Part shown: positions 25,255 to 33,790 of the stretch, piece after piece
Numbering within the stretch: the first letter of the stretch is position 1
Layout: every line of letters begins with the position of its first letter
DNA from: PRS1 sp965250265
GTDB taxonomy: Bacteria > Bacteroidota > Bacteroidia > Flavobacteriales > Flavobacteriaceae
Reading direction: 5' to 3'
NCBI GenBank assembly: GCA_965250265.1
Contig: CBDFNO010000012.1
Coordinates: 62,001 to 126,000, forward strand
DNA length: 64,000 bases
Notes under the pieces: model-generated
The model's input: the letters and a program-made list of their open reading frames with translations, nothing else
Database searches by the model: none
What the model was told of the DNA's origin: nothing
Made by a program: the position numbers and the translations under genes

Positions 25255-25722
25255 TTATTTTCCGTATTTGCGTTTGTAATATTCAGAGCTTTCAATAATA
25301 AATTCTGAATGTACATCGTTATGTTTTCTGTTTTCTTTTTTGATTAATTTTTTATCTTTAAAATAATAGTCAATATCACTAATAGTGTCAGTTCTTTCTT
25401 TATTAAATAATATTAAATTCGAAAAGACAAGTATGTTGTCTTGATAGTAAAACTTGTAATTCGCAGGTTTGTGATGTGATTCATTATCATTAGCTATAAT
25501 TCGGCATATTATTCCGTCATCGTCAGTCAGAACAGAAACATTGACACCTCCAGTTAAATCGTGTTCAGAGCTTTCTTCAATCGTATATTCAGTTATTAGT
25601 TCAGTCAAACCATTTTGTTTGTCAATTTTCTTTATATATCTGTTGATTTTTGATGCAGAAGAAGTAATTCCGCAAGAAAACAGGAAACTAAATATTAATG
25701 CTATGACGATTGTTTTTCTCAA
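25255..25722 (-). CDS. Lipoprotein of unknown function in the cassette-like array
   Basis: A 155-residue protein starting MRKTIVIALIFSFLFSCGIT, a lipoprotein signal with the lipid-attachment cysteine at residue 17. The remainder is polar and beta-rich and matches no family I know. The start is TTG within the CATTTGA sequence shared by the gene units of this array; no ATG is available in that region. The stop codon abuts repeat copy A. Confidence 0.6.
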   Translation of the reverse strand: MRKTIVIALIFSFLFSCGITSSASKINRYIKKIDKQNGLTELITEYTIEESSEHDLTGGVNVSVLTDDDGIICRIIANDNESHHKPANYKFYYQDNILVFSNLILFNKERTDTISDIDYYFKDKKLIKKENRKHNDVHSEFIIESSEYYKRKYGK

Positions 25723-25738
25723 ATGTGTTTCATCGTGA

Positions 25739-25877
25739 TTGTGTATGGTTTCGTTGCGTATTTCAGCAACTAAATTAGCAAATACAAACCAAATAGAAAA
25801 TCCGCGAGGATTTTCGTAAGTATGCCAGTACTAGCAATGAATTATACACGGTGTTGTAATGCGTTTTTTATTTCCGT
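25739..25877 (-). repeat. Cassette-type repeat, copy B (3' of gene 25878-26816)
   Basis: Shares with copy A the outer TTGTGTATGG-type end, the GTTGCG(N9)GCAAC hairpin, the GAAAATCC/GGATTTTC hairpin and the ATACACGGTGTTGTAATGCG end that runs into the stop region of the gene. The arms differ slightly from copy A, so the copies are related but not recent duplicates. Confidence 0.7.
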
Positions 25878-26816
25878 TTATTCTTTCTTTTTAAATTTCT
25901 GTCTAAAATTTGAAATATTAAATCCACCAGAATCATAATCTCTAATTATTAGTTCGGTATTGGTCAACTTTTCGATAATATAATTCCGATTTCCTAAGTT
26001 AAGAATTGAGTCATTTCTTTGGTATTTAAATTTCAATCCACCAATCGATTCCGTTCCAGAAAAATCAGAATTAAGTTTAATTATAAGTCCATCGCAGGAA
26101 TATTCAAACTCCTTTCCACTAAATGCATCAGTGCTTTTTGTTGTTCCGTCTTCAAGTTCTTTGTGATAACATTCCCATTCTCCAATTAATTCGTTAGAGT
26201 TTGTTTGAAAATTTAAAAACTCAACATCAGTTCGGACATTTTTTCTCCAACTCTTACCATATTTTTTGTCCATTAGTTCAAACATCTGCTGATTATATAT
26301 TTTTACACATTCATATATTGGCGGAGTGCAACCAAAGTCGTAATATTCAATTCCGTATTTTTTCTCAAATTTATTGTCTGCTGGTGAATTCGCTATTGAC
26401 GCAATTGAACCGACCAATAATAATTTTGCCTTTCCATTTTTCCAATCCACTTCAGCTTGTTTTTCACTGAATTCACAACTTGCATCTAAAGTCAGAGTTG
26501 TTTTTGTAATTCTGTTGTCGGTTTTTACATCATAAATTTTATCAGCATAACCGAAAGCTGAAACTTTTAGTTTATAAACCTTATTTGGTTCCAAATCCAC
26601 AAATTTGAAAAAGCCTAAACTATCAGCCATTTCCATTCGTTCCAACACAGGTTTTTTAATGTTCGTTATTTCGATGTAGACATCTGTAATTGGTCTTAAA
26701 TCTGTTATAGATGATTTCACAAAACCATTGATTTCAGATTGCCCGAAAGTTATTTGGCAAACTAAAATTAAAGTCAGTTTGATTAATATTTCTTTTATGT
26801 TCCTCAATTTCTTCAA
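25878..26816 (-). CDS. Secreted protein with carboxypeptidase-regulatory-like domain
   Basis: A protein of about 312 residues from a TTG start (KKLRNIKEILIKLTLILVCQ follows), with a signal peptide ending near ITFGQS. Residues about 25-120 resemble the carboxypeptidase-regulatory-like beta domain found in many surface proteins (INGFVKSSITDLRPITDVYI, then LDASCEF). The rest (YDFGCTPPIYECV, then EWECYHKELEDGT) is unassigned. The frame stays open upstream to 26978, but that extension reads through repeat copy C and is not believed. TTG at 26816 lies in a CATTTGA context like the other genes of this array. Confidence 0.55.
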   Translation of the reverse strand: MKKLRNIKEILIKLTLILVCQITFGQSEINGFVKSSITDLRPITDVYIEITNIKKPVLERMEMADSLGFFKFVDLEPNKVYKLKVSAFGYADKIYDVKTDNRITKTTLTLDASCEFSEKQAEVDWKNGKAKLLLVGSIASIANSPADNKFEKKYGIEYYDFGCTPPIYECVKIYNQQMFELMDKKYGKSWRKNVRTDVEFLNFQTNSNELIGEWECYHKELEDGTTKSTDAFSGKEFEYSCDGLIIKLNSDFSGTESIGGLKFKYQRNDSILNLGNRNYIIEKLTNTELIIRDYDSGGFNISNFRQKFKKKE

Positions 26817-26823
26817 ATGCTTT

Positions 26824-27012
26824 ACAACGGTCTTGTGTATGAAAAGTAGCGTGTAAAAAGACGCTAACTTTTCGGATAAACACAGAGTGGAATTTTTATA
26901 TTTTGTTTTTAACTTATCAATTTTAAAAGCCAAATTTAAAAATTTGGCGGACTTTGCAAATACGCACAAACCTCTCAATTTAGTACTTATTAGCTATGTT
27001 TTATACACGTTG
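26824..27012 (-). repeat. Cassette-type repeat, copy C (3' of gene 27013-27360)
   Basis: The longest copy. The gene-side end is ATACACGTTGTTACCCAACG, the central hairpin is CCAAATTTnnAAATTTGG, the outer hairpin is AGCGT/ACGCT, and the outer end is TTGTGTATG. The gene-side end supplies the last codons and the stop codon of the adjacent reading frame (Asn-Val-Gly-stop). Confidence 0.7.
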
Positions 27013-27360
27013 TTACCCAACGTTTTTTATTCCAATTTTGCTTTCAATCCAATCGTGGAAATATATTACTAATCCAATAATGAGATGAAAACTAATTAAT
27101 ATTTGTCCAAGTAATTCTGTCGAACCTTTTGAATACATTCCAAATAGTCCTGTAACAATATGGTAAGCTGTCAATAAGAAAAGTCCAACATTGGATTTAC
27201 TACTCAAAACCCAAAAGATTAGTATTAGTTGAATTGTTAATCGACCGATTTGAGTCGTTAGTCTTTCTCCTCCGATTTTATTGTAAACTAAAATCATTAA
27301 AATGAGTTCAACTATGATTGTTAAAATTATAGCAGAGATTAAAACAGGTCTTTGTTTCAT
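27013..27360 (-). CDS. Small membrane protein of the cassette-like array
   Basis: A 115-residue protein with four hydrophobic segments (ISAIILTIIVELILMILVY, LTIQLILIFWVL, LFLLTAYHIVTGLFGM and LLGQILISFHLIIGLVIYF). No family was recognised. Its start overlaps the stop of the upstream gene by 4 bases, so the two form one unit. The final three residues come from repeat copy C. Confidence 0.55.
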   Translation of the reverse strand: MKQRPVLISAIILTIIVELILMILVYNKIGGERLTTQIGRLTIQLILIFWVLSSKSNVGLFLLTAYHIVTGLFGMYSKGSTELLGQILISFHLIIGLVIYFHDWIESKIGIKNVG

Positions 27361-27827
27361 TCCGATTTCAGTTTTTTAATTAATCCAGTCAAACACTTTT
27401 CAAATTCCGCTTGTTCTACAATTAACGAATTTTCGTTTTCAGTATCAAAATCAGTTATGGTTTCATAATATTCAGTCGGATTAATTGGGTCAACACTCCA
27501 ACCTTCTCGTCTTGAAAATCCGTAAGTCAAAATCAGTTCGTTTTTCTTTTCCACTTTTAAACAACCAGTATATTGGTCTGAAAAATCAATTGGCAAATAA
27601 ATAATTTGTCCATTTTCCAATTCCGCTTGTTTTTTATTCCACGAAGCGATTAATTCAGCCACAGCATTTTTGATTTCCTTTATTCCACTTTTCGGTTCAA
27701 TCGCTAAATCAAAATAATATGTGTCAAATTTTTGTTGGCTTATTAATTTAGAGATTTCAAACACCAAATCTTCGTGACCACCTTTGTCATTTTCTATAAT
27801 TTCGATGTTTATCAGGTTTTTCATCAA
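27357..27827 (-). CDS. Uncharacterised soluble protein of the cassette-like array
   Basis: A 156-residue acidic protein with no signal peptide and no membrane segment. It has the pattern of immunity-like or DUF-type single-domain proteins (IIYLPIDFSDQYTGCLKVEK, then LTYGFSRREGWSVDP), but no family can be named. TTG (27827) or the ATG immediately after it (27824) can be the start; the TTG belongs to the CATTTGA motif. First gene of a two-gene unit with the small membrane protein. Confidence 0.55.
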   Translation of the reverse strand: MMKNLINIEIIENDKGGHEDLVFEISKLISQQKFDTYYFDLAIEPKSGIKEIKNAVAELIASWNKKQAELENGQIIYLPIDFSDQYTGCLKVEKKNELILTYGFSRREGWSVDPINPTEYYETITDFDTENENSLIVEQAEFEKCLTGLIKKLKSE

Positions 27828-27868
27828 ATGTTGGGTAACGTACGGATATAACTACTGGTGGTTATATC
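27826..27868 (-). repeat. Boundary core of the cassette-like array with hairpin
   Basis: Plus-strand AATGTTGGGTAACGTACGG lies directly upstream of the first gene of the array and matches the reverse of the TTACCCAACG end of copy C. It is followed by a hairpin GATATAAC-N8-GTTATATC (27845-27868). It looks like the upstream edge of the array, or the leftover of a fourth repeat. Confidence 0.5.
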
Positions 27869-27963
27869 TCTATTATATATACACCTACAAATCTAACGGA
27901 TTTTTAATAGAGTTTTAAATTATTAAAGTTCTTCATTAAAAATTGAGTAGCGAGCTTTATATT

Positions 27964-27994
27964 AAACCAAAAAACCACAGCTAAAAGCCGTGGT
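27964..27994 (-). terminator. Terminator of dnaN
   Basis: ACCACAGCT-AAA-AGCCGTGGT (27974-27994), a 9-bp stem with one mismatch, followed on the minus strand by a run of T. It lies 29 bases downstream of the dnaN stop codon. Confidence 0.75.
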
Positions 27995-28022
27995 GTAAAA
28001 ATTCTTATTTTATAAGGACAGA

Positions 28023-29141
28023 TTAGTTATTCAACATCACAGGCATTACCAACATAGTTATTTGTTCACCTTCGTCCAATCCATCTATTGGTGTTAAAAT
28101 TCCAGCTCTGTTAGGCAAGCTCATTTCCAGTTGCACATCACTAGCATTTAAATTGCTAAGCATTTCACTTAAAAAACGAGAGTTAAAACCAATTTGCATA
28201 TCATCACCTTGATAATCGCAAGTTAAACGTTCTTCAGCTTTATTACTATAATCAATATCTTCAGCAGAAACATTTAACTCGGCACCTGCAATTTTTAATC
28301 GTATTTGATGCGTTGTTTTGTTAGAGAAAATGCTAACACGACGTACAGAATTTAAAAATTGAGTTCTGTCTATTACTAATTTATTTGGATTTTCTTTTGG
28401 TATTACTGCTTCGTAATTAGGGTATTTGCCATCTATTAAACGACAAATAAGTACAGAGTTATCAAAAGTAAATTTTGCATTCGTATCATTATATTCTATA
28501 GTAACAGTATCTTCTATTCCTGTTAAAATCCCTTTTAAAAGATTAAGTGGTTTTTTCGGCATTATAAATTCTGCAGTTTCACTTGCCGATACATCTTCAC
28601 GTGTATATTTAACTAGTTTATGAGCATCAGTAGCAACAAAAGTTAAATTTTCTGTAGAAAACTGAAAAAACACACCACTCATTACAGGACGTAAATCATC
28701 ATTGCCAGCAGCAAAAATCGTTTTGCTGATTGCAGAAGCTAAAACGGTTCCAGATAAGGTTGTAGAAGTAGGATTTTCTAACGCTACAGCTTTAGGAAAT
28801 TCTTCACCATTTGCATAAGCTAATGCATATTTTCCATGATTAGAACTTATTTCTACAGTATTATTATCTTCGATAGTAAATGTTAAAGGTTGCTCAGGAA
28901 ACGTTTTTAAAATATCTAATAATAATTTAGCAGGAATAGCGACGCTACCTTTACTGTCACTTTCTACATCAATAGTAGAAGACATGGTAGTTTCTAAATC
29001 ACTTGCGGATATTGTAAGATTAGAATTATCTAATTCGAATAAAAAATTATCTAAAATTGGTAAAGTATTTGAGTTGTTAATAACACCTCCTAACACTTGT
29101 AATTGCTTAAGTAAATAGGTACTTGATACTATAAATTTCAT
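28023..29141 (-). CDS. dnaN: DNA polymerase III subunit beta (sliding clamp)
   Basis: A 372-residue sliding clamp with the three-domain DnaN layout. Typical stretches are FIVSSTYLLKQLQVLGGVIN at the start, GSVAIPAKLLLDILKTFPEQ in domain I, LVKYTREDVSASETAEFIMP in domain II, and the C-terminal ITMLVMPVMLNN, where family members end in a M-P-[MV]-R/M-like tail. It forms a ring that tethers DNA polymerase. It is not next to dnaA here, as is common in Bacteroidota. Confidence 0.97.
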   Translation of the reverse strand: MKFIVSSTYLLKQLQVLGGVINNSNTLPILDNFLFELDNSNLTISASDLETTMSSTIDVESDSKGSVAIPAKLLLDILKTFPEQPLTFTIEDNNTVEISSNHGKYALAYANGEEFPKAVALENPTSTTLSGTVLASAISKTIFAAGNDDLRPVMSGVFFQFSTENLTFVATDAHKLVKYTREDVSASETAEFIMPKKPLNLLKGILTGIEDTVTIEYNDTNAKFTFDNSVLICRLIDGKYPNYEAVIPKENPNKLVIDRTQFLNSVRRVSIFSNKTTHQIRLKIAGAELNVSAEDIDYSNKAEERLTCDYQGDDMQIGFNSRFLSEMLSNLNASDVQLEMSLPNRAGILTPIDGLDEGEQITMLVMPVMLNN

Positions 29142-29179
29142 TTGTATCTAAAGAATTTATGTTCTAAAATATATTATTA

Positions 29180-29187
29180 CAAATATA
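29180..29187 (-). promoter_or_regulatory. -7 box upstream of dnaN
   Basis: TATATTTG on the minus strand, a perfect match to TAnnTTTG, 38 bases upstream of the dnaN start. A weak upstream element (GTTTC) lies about 20 bases further away. Confidence 0.5.
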
Positions 29188-29275
29188 TCTTTTTGAAGTT
29201 AATATATGAAACTAATTTATTAACATTTATGCGACTTATATTTTACCACATAAATTATCTAATAGTAATTCATGA

Positions 29276-29572
29276 TTAATTAAGAGAAACTAATTTATCT
29301 ACACTCCAAGCTTCTGGTTTAGCATTAAACAAAAGCTTAGTTTTTGCCCATACTTTTGTAAATAATGTAGAATGTCTATAATTTTCTAAGTCTGTTTCAG
29401 TTTCCCAATAACTATACGTAAAAAACACATTTGTGTTTTGTTTATCTCTATATAATTCTAAAAATTTACAACCTTTAAAATGTCGTATCTGTTCTTTTTT
29501 TGAATCAAAATATGTTAGAAACTCATTTATATATGTTTCATTAAAACTCATTTTAACAATGCGGACAATCAT
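29276..29572 (-). CDS. Antibiotic biosynthesis monooxygenase (ABM) domain protein
   Basis: A 98-residue single-domain protein of the ABM / dimeric alpha-beta-barrel fold: IVRIVKMSFNETYINEFLTY, then HFKGCKFLELYRDK, then FFTYSYWETETDLENYRHS. The aromatic Y-W-E-T stretch is typical. Members are small monooxygenases or stress proteins; no substrate can be assigned. It lies one base downstream of the SAM hydrolase family gene on the same strand. Confidence 0.8.
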   Translation of the reverse strand: MIVRIVKMSFNETYINEFLTYFDSKKEQIRHFKGCKFLELYRDKQNTNVFFTYSYWETETDLENYRHSTLFTKVWAKTKLLFNAKPEAWSVDKLVSLN

Positions 29573-29573
29573 A

Positions 29574-30410
29574 TTAATCTTTTAAAAAGTTTATAGTCAC
29601 AGTATCTCTCATATTCAATCCCATTAAAGTAGAAGCACTGCCAACGGTTGCACTATTACTTTTATAGATAGCTATTTCCATATAGTCTGAAGAATTAAAT
29701 ACAGCTAAACCACGACCTTCATCATTGCGTTTGTCTTCTGGAATATCAAAATTTACAATATCACTGTACTTGTCGTGAATTTTCTTGAATTTGTATCCTC
29801 TGGCATAGACCTCAAAAGATCTTCCTTTTTGAATAGTTTCAAAAAAAGCTCGCTTAATATTAGTAACAACATTTCCATAATTGTCAATATAAATCACATT
29901 TCCTATAATTTGATTTTTTTCATCATTAACAAAAGGAATAATATTCTTTATAGGTTTAATGTTTTCAATTAATTTCCCTATAACCTCAAGGGTACCACCT
30001 CTTGCTATATGGCATGCCACTTTTACAAAGACATCTAAAACTGGAAAACTGGTTTCAATTTTTTCATGAATATTAATTTCCACAATTTTTTCTGGTGCTA
30101 TTTCTGCACAAACCATACTCATGATACCATTGTTAGCACACAAAAAATAATGATCATCTAATTTTATGGCAATATGTTTATTCTCGGCGTTAATCTCAGC
30201 GTCTATCCCAATTATATGTATGGTTCCTTTAGGGAAACTACTGTAGGCATTTTGTATAATATATGCAGCTTCTGGAATACTAAATGGTGAAACAGAATGT
30301 GATACATCAACAATCCTAACATCAGGAAGCTCATTATAAATGGCGCCTTTTACGGCACCAGCAAAATGATCTTTCTCTCCAAAATCTGTTGTTAATGTAA
30401 TAATCGCCAT
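29574..30410 (-). CDS. SAM hydrolase / SAM-dependent halogenase family (DUF62)
   Basis: About 278 residues from the ATG beginning MAIITLTTDFGEKDHFAGAV, which is the family signature (TTDFG at the N-terminus). Further conserved pieces are VDVSHSVSPFSIPEAAY, FLCANNGIMS and VIYIDNYGNVVTNI. The characterised members split S-adenosylmethionine with water, giving adenosine and methionine; halogenases are a small branch. An upstream ATG two codons earlier (30416) is an equally possible start. Confidence 0.9.
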   Translation of the reverse strand: MAIITLTTDFGEKDHFAGAVKGAIYNELPDVRIVDVSHSVSPFSIPEAAYIIQNAYSSFPKGTIHIIGIDAEINAENKHIAIKLDDHYFLCANNGIMSMVCAEIAPEKIVEINIHEKIETSFPVLDVFVKVACHIARGGTLEVIGKLIENIKPIKNIIPFVNDEKNQIIGNVIYIDNYGNVVTNIKRAFFETIQKGRSFEVYARGYKFKKIHDKYSDIVNFDIPEDKRNDEGRGLAVFNSSDYMEIAIYKSNSATVGSASTLMGLNMRDTVTINFLKD

Positions 30411-30576
30411 GTGCAAAATTGTTGCTATATTTTTAGTGACACTTGATGTAAAATTATGTACTTTTGAGTTTTACAAACCTACATAATTTTTTTCGTTCTA
30501 TTTTTTAGATATTGACATAAAAAAAATTAAATGTAGGTACATGAAGACCTATTAGAAATAATAAAAACTATCACAT

Positions 30577-31530
30577 TTGAACGAACTTATTATCGAGCTT
30601 GAAGAGATGAGTCCAAAAGAGTTTTTTGGAACCCAAAATGCCAATATTGAATTACTAAAAAAGTACTTCCCAAAACTTAAAATTGTTGCAAGAGGAAATA
30701 AGGTTAAAGCCTTTGGTGACGAAGAATTATTAGAAGAATTCGATCATCGATTAACAATACTAATGAATCATTTTGTGAAATATAATAAAATAGATGAAAA
30801 TGTTATTGAACGTGTTTTATCTAGCCAGAGTAGTGAAGATTATAATACATCATCAAAAAGTGAAAAAATATTAGTTCATGGTGTTAGTGGTAAACAGATT
30901 AAAGCTCAAACTGCAAATCAGCGTAAGTTGGTAGAAAGTATGGGTAAAAATGATATGGTTTTTGCCATTGGTCCGGCAGGAACAGGTAAAACCTATACTG
31001 GAGTAGCATTGGCAGTACAAGCACTTAAAAATAAAGAGGTACGACGTATTGTTTTAACACGTCCTGCAGTGGAAGCAGGTGAAAATCTTGGATTTTTACC
31101 AGGAGATTTAAAAGAAAAATTGGATCCATATATGCAACCCTTGTATGATGCTTTGCGTGATATGATTCCGACTGAAAAATTAGATAACTATATTGGAAAA
31201 GGAATTATTCAAATAGCACCTTTGGCATTTATGCGTGGGCGAACTTTAGATGACGCCTTTGTAATTCTTGACGAAGGACAAAACACAACGCATAATCAAA
31301 TGAAAATGTTTTTAACCAGAATGGGAAAAAACGCAAAATTTATGGTCACTGGAGATCCAGGACAAATTGATTTACCACGACGTACAATTTCAGGGATTAA
31401 AGAAGCCTTATTGGTTTTAAAAAATGTAGAAGGTGTTGGTGTTATATATTTTGATGAAAATGATGTAGTACGTCATAAATTGGTTAAAAAGATTATTGCT
31501 GCTTATAAGGGTATTGAGAATAGAGGATAG
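30577..31530 (+). CDS. phoH: PhoH family ATPase
   Basis: A 317-residue PhoH-like ATPase. An N-terminal KH-like part (residues 1-90) is followed by the P-loop GPAGTGKTYTGVALA, the sequence VRRIVLTRPAVEAGENLGFL, and Walker B FVILDEGQNTTHNQMKMFL. PhoH/YbeZ proteins act in RNA metabolism. The start is TTG in a CACATTTGAACG context; no ATG is near in frame upstream. The start of purC follows the stop directly. Confidence 0.92.
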   Translation: MNELIIELEEMSPKEFFGTQNANIELLKKYFPKLKIVARGNKVKAFGDEELLEEFDHRLTILMNHFVKYNKIDENVIERVLSSQSSEDYNTSSKSEKILVHGVSGKQIKAQTANQRKLVESMGKNDMVFAIGPAGTGKTYTGVALAVQALKNKEVRRIVLTRPAVEAGENLGFLPGDLKEKLDPYMQPLYDALRDMIPTEKLDNYIGKGIIQIAPLAFMRGRTLDDAFVILDEGQNTTHNQMKMFLTRMGKNAKFMVTGDPGQIDLPRRTISGIKEALLVLKNVEGVGVIYFDENDVVRHKLVKKIIAAYKGIENRG

Positions 31531-31531
31531 A

Positions 31532-32479
31532 ATGAGCAATACAATAACAGATACTAACTGCAATTTCCCAAATCAAAAAAGTGTTTACAAAGGTAAAGTT
31601 AGAGAAGTTTATAATATAAACGATGAATTTCTAGTCATGGTTGCTACTGATAGATTATCTGCCTTTGATGTAGTGATGCCAAAGGGTATTCCGTATAAAG
31701 GACAAATATTAAATCAGATTGCTACCAAAATGATGAAGGCTACCGAAAATTTAGTGCCTAACTGGCTTATTTCAACTCCAGACCCTAATGTAGCTATTGG
31801 TCATTTATGCCAACCTTTCAAAGTGGAAATGGTAATTAGAGGTTATATGTCAGGTCATGCTGCTCGTGAATATAAAGCTGGAAAACGATTGCTTTGCGGT
31901 ATACCAATGCCAGAAGGTATGCAAGAAAATGACAAGTTTCCTGAGCCAATTATTACGCCAGCAACAAAAGCAGAAAAGGGAGATCATGACGAAGATATAT
32001 CTCGTGAAGACATTTTAAAAAGAGGAATAGTTACCGAAGAAGATTATATAATATTAGAAGATTATACGCGCAAACTATTTCAACGTGGAACTGAAATTGC
32101 AGCTTCTCGTGGTTTAATTCTTGTTGATACTAAATACGAATTTGGTAAAACTAAAGATGGCAAAATAGTCTTGATTGATGAAATTCACACACCAGATTCC
32201 TCTCGTTATTTTTATGCTGAAGGTTATCAAGAGCGACAAGATAATAACGAGACGCAAAAACAACTGTCTAAAGAGTTTGTACGTCAATGGTTAATTACCA
32301 ACAACTTTCAAGGTTTAGAGGGACAAACAGTACCTTTTATGAGCGATGACTATATTGAAACGGTTAGCAATCGCTATATTGAACTTTACGAAAACATTAC
32401 TGGAGAAGCATTTGTAAAAGCAGATGTGTCAAAGATACAAGAGCGTATAGAAGCTAATGTTTTGGAGTATTTGAAGTGA
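31532..32479 (+). CDS. purC: Phosphoribosylaminoimidazolesuccinocarboxamide synthase
   Basis: A SAICAR synthetase of 315 residues from the ATG that follows the phoH stop by one base. It shows KVREVYNINDEFLVMVATDR at the substrate loop, FKVEMVIRGYMSGHAAREYK, and the metal-site region LVDTKYEFGKTKDGKIVLID followed by EIHTPDSSRYF. This is the long form of the enzyme used by Bacteroidota and eukaryotes. It acts in purine synthesis, adding aspartate to CAIR. The frame is open upstream inside phoH but that is not used. Confidence 0.96.
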   Translation: MSNTITDTNCNFPNQKSVYKGKVREVYNINDEFLVMVATDRLSAFDVVMPKGIPYKGQILNQIATKMMKATENLVPNWLISTPDPNVAIGHLCQPFKVEMVIRGYMSGHAAREYKAGKRLLCGIPMPEGMQENDKFPEPIITPATKAEKGDHDEDISREDILKRGIVTEEDYIILEDYTRKLFQRGTEIAASRGLILVDTKYEFGKTKDGKIVLIDEIHTPDSSRYFYAEGYQERQDNNETQKQLSKEFVRQWLITNNFQGLEGQTVPFMSDDYIETVSNRYIELYENITGEAFVKADVSKIQERIEANVLEYLK

Positions 32480-32532
32480 AGATTTAGTAGCCTATACTAT
32501 TGGGAGCTATTACAGATAGCACTTTGTTATCT

Positions 32533-33483
32533 TCAGTTATTTTTTTTAATCAGTTGTAGAAAACAATCAGCGGGTTGTTCGGCAATAAAGTCCGTTAAAA
32601 CTTTCAAGCCCAAATAATGATCTGAGAATTTTGGGTCTGGTCTGGTATAATTAAAATTTATATGCCTCCAAAATGTCATTGACGCCCCAGCATAAACTGT
32701 AAATGCCTGCAATGCATTTATTTCTATATCCAATAATTCAATTTCCTGTGAATAGCCTTTTAAAATGCACCTCACTTTATCCATATTGACGGCAGTTTCT
32801 TCACTACAAACGCCAATAATTATCATTCCAATATCATAGATCCGATAATAGTAGGCTGCTTCTTCAAAATCCATTATCACAGCCGAGCTTTTATCTTCAC
32901 TAATAATAACATTATTATAGAAAACATCACCATGAATGAGCGCTTTAGGTAAATTAGTAGTGAAGTACGGCGACACATAAGCGAGCTTTTCCTTTAACCA
33001 AATATCAAATGAAGAATTTGCTGCATATTTCTCCACATTCGCAAAATGCTCCTTTCCATATAACAATTGTTTCGATAGATATTCGGGAGCCTCTATTTTA
33101 TGAAGTTTACCCAATTCTTTTCCAATTAATTCGATCAAACGAGGTGATAAATCTTTTATAATTTTTCCATCAATAAATTTTTTAACCATGATGGGTTTGC
33201 CCTTCCAAAGCGTAACAGGCTCGTTATTGGCGTTGCGAATAATCTTTGAAGTCTCGAATTGGTTGTTTTCCAGATGCTCTAATAGCTGTGCCAATTCTCT
33301 TGCATTTTTTTCTAGTTTTTGCTCACAAATGGTTAGTACATATTTGATCTCTTCCGTATTTATTAAATAGTTGGTATTTTCTGAACCACCACTTAACACA
33401 CTAAAAGACTCCATATTATTTATGGAAAAATTGTCTAAAATAGCCTCGATTTCATGGGCTGTTAAATTGCTGTATTGTGCCAT
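32533..33483 (-). CDS. Aminoglycoside-phosphotransferase-fold kinase (ThrB2/choline-kinase-like)
   Basis: A 316-residue APH-fold protein. The N-lobe has FSVLSGGSENTNYLI, the catalytic loop is LIHGDVFYNNVII (HxDxxxxN form) and the metal aspartate lies in AVIMDFEEAAYY. This branch includes homoserine kinase type II and related small-molecule kinases. The substrate cannot be set from sequence; the usual thr operon is not nearby. The gene is convergent with purC. Confidence 0.8.
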   Translation of the reverse strand: MAQYSNLTAHEIEAILDNFSINNMESFSVLSGGSENTNYLINTEEIKYVLTICEQKLEKNARELAQLLEHLENNQFETSKIIRNANNEPVTLWKGKPIMVKKFIDGKIIKDLSPRLIELIGKELGKLHKIEAPEYLSKQLLYGKEHFANVEKYAANSSFDIWLKEKLAYVSPYFTTNLPKALIHGDVFYNNVIISEDKSSAVIMDFEEAAYYYRIYDIGMIIIGVCSEETAVNMDKVRCILKGYSQEIELLDIEINALQAFTVYAGASMTFWRHINFNYTRPDPKFSDHYLGLKVLTDFIAEQPADCFLQLIKKNN

Positions 33484-33622
33484 ATTTAGTTTATCAATTT
33501 TGATCTCCTCGCTCTTGATACCAATGGATTTTCATTGCATTCATCAATACCTCTTCAAGTTGATATTGGTTGCATGTTACCCCTTGGCATTGTTTTTCCA
33601 TTTTATGTTAAGGATGCTAACA

Positions 33623-33651
33623 CAAATATATCATTTCGTTTTAATAAGCAA
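33623..33651 (-). promoter_or_regulatory. Promoter of the APH-fold kinase gene
   Basis: On the minus strand TTG (33649-33651) is followed by an 18-base spacer and TATATTTG (33623-33630). The leader to the start codon is about 130 bases. Confidence 0.55.
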
Positions 33652-33741
33652 TATCGGTCGATAAGCAAATTATATTTTAAAATTTTTAAAATCAAGGCAT
33701 TAAAGCTGTTTTATGTAATATTTTTTCAACATTATGGCATA

Positions 33742-33776
33742 AGTTCAAGTTCTTTATTACATTTATAACTTGAACT
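33742..33776. promoter_or_regulatory. Inverted repeat ahead of the symporter operon
   Basis: AGTTCAAGTT (33742-33751) and AACTTGAACT (33767-33776) form a perfect 10-bp inverted repeat with a 15-base spacer, ending 14 bases before the symporter ATG. It can act as an operator or as a hairpin in the mRNA leader; the sequence alone does not decide between them. Confidence 0.5.
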
Positions 33777-33790
33777 AACTAATAACTTTT

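Larger units (their letters stand above)
33484..33790. other. Divergent intergenic region, two promoters' worth of sequence
   Basis: About 300 bases between the divergent kinase and alanine symporter genes. The kinase side carries a TATATTTG -7 box; the symporter side carries a 10-bp inverted repeat near 33742. No small reading frame is convincing. Confidence 0.5.

Noticed and set aside
26816..26978. Longer N-terminus for the secreted cassette gene
   Set aside because: The extra 54 residues are read from repeat copy C, and a proper signal peptide appears only at the internal TTG start.
25117..27868. CRISPR array
   Set aside because: Spacing is gene-sized and irregular, repeats are long and structured, and no cas genes are present.
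25117..27868. Insertion sequence or transposon
   Set aside because: No transposase-like gene and no target-site duplication were seen; the repeats follow gene ends rather than flank one element.
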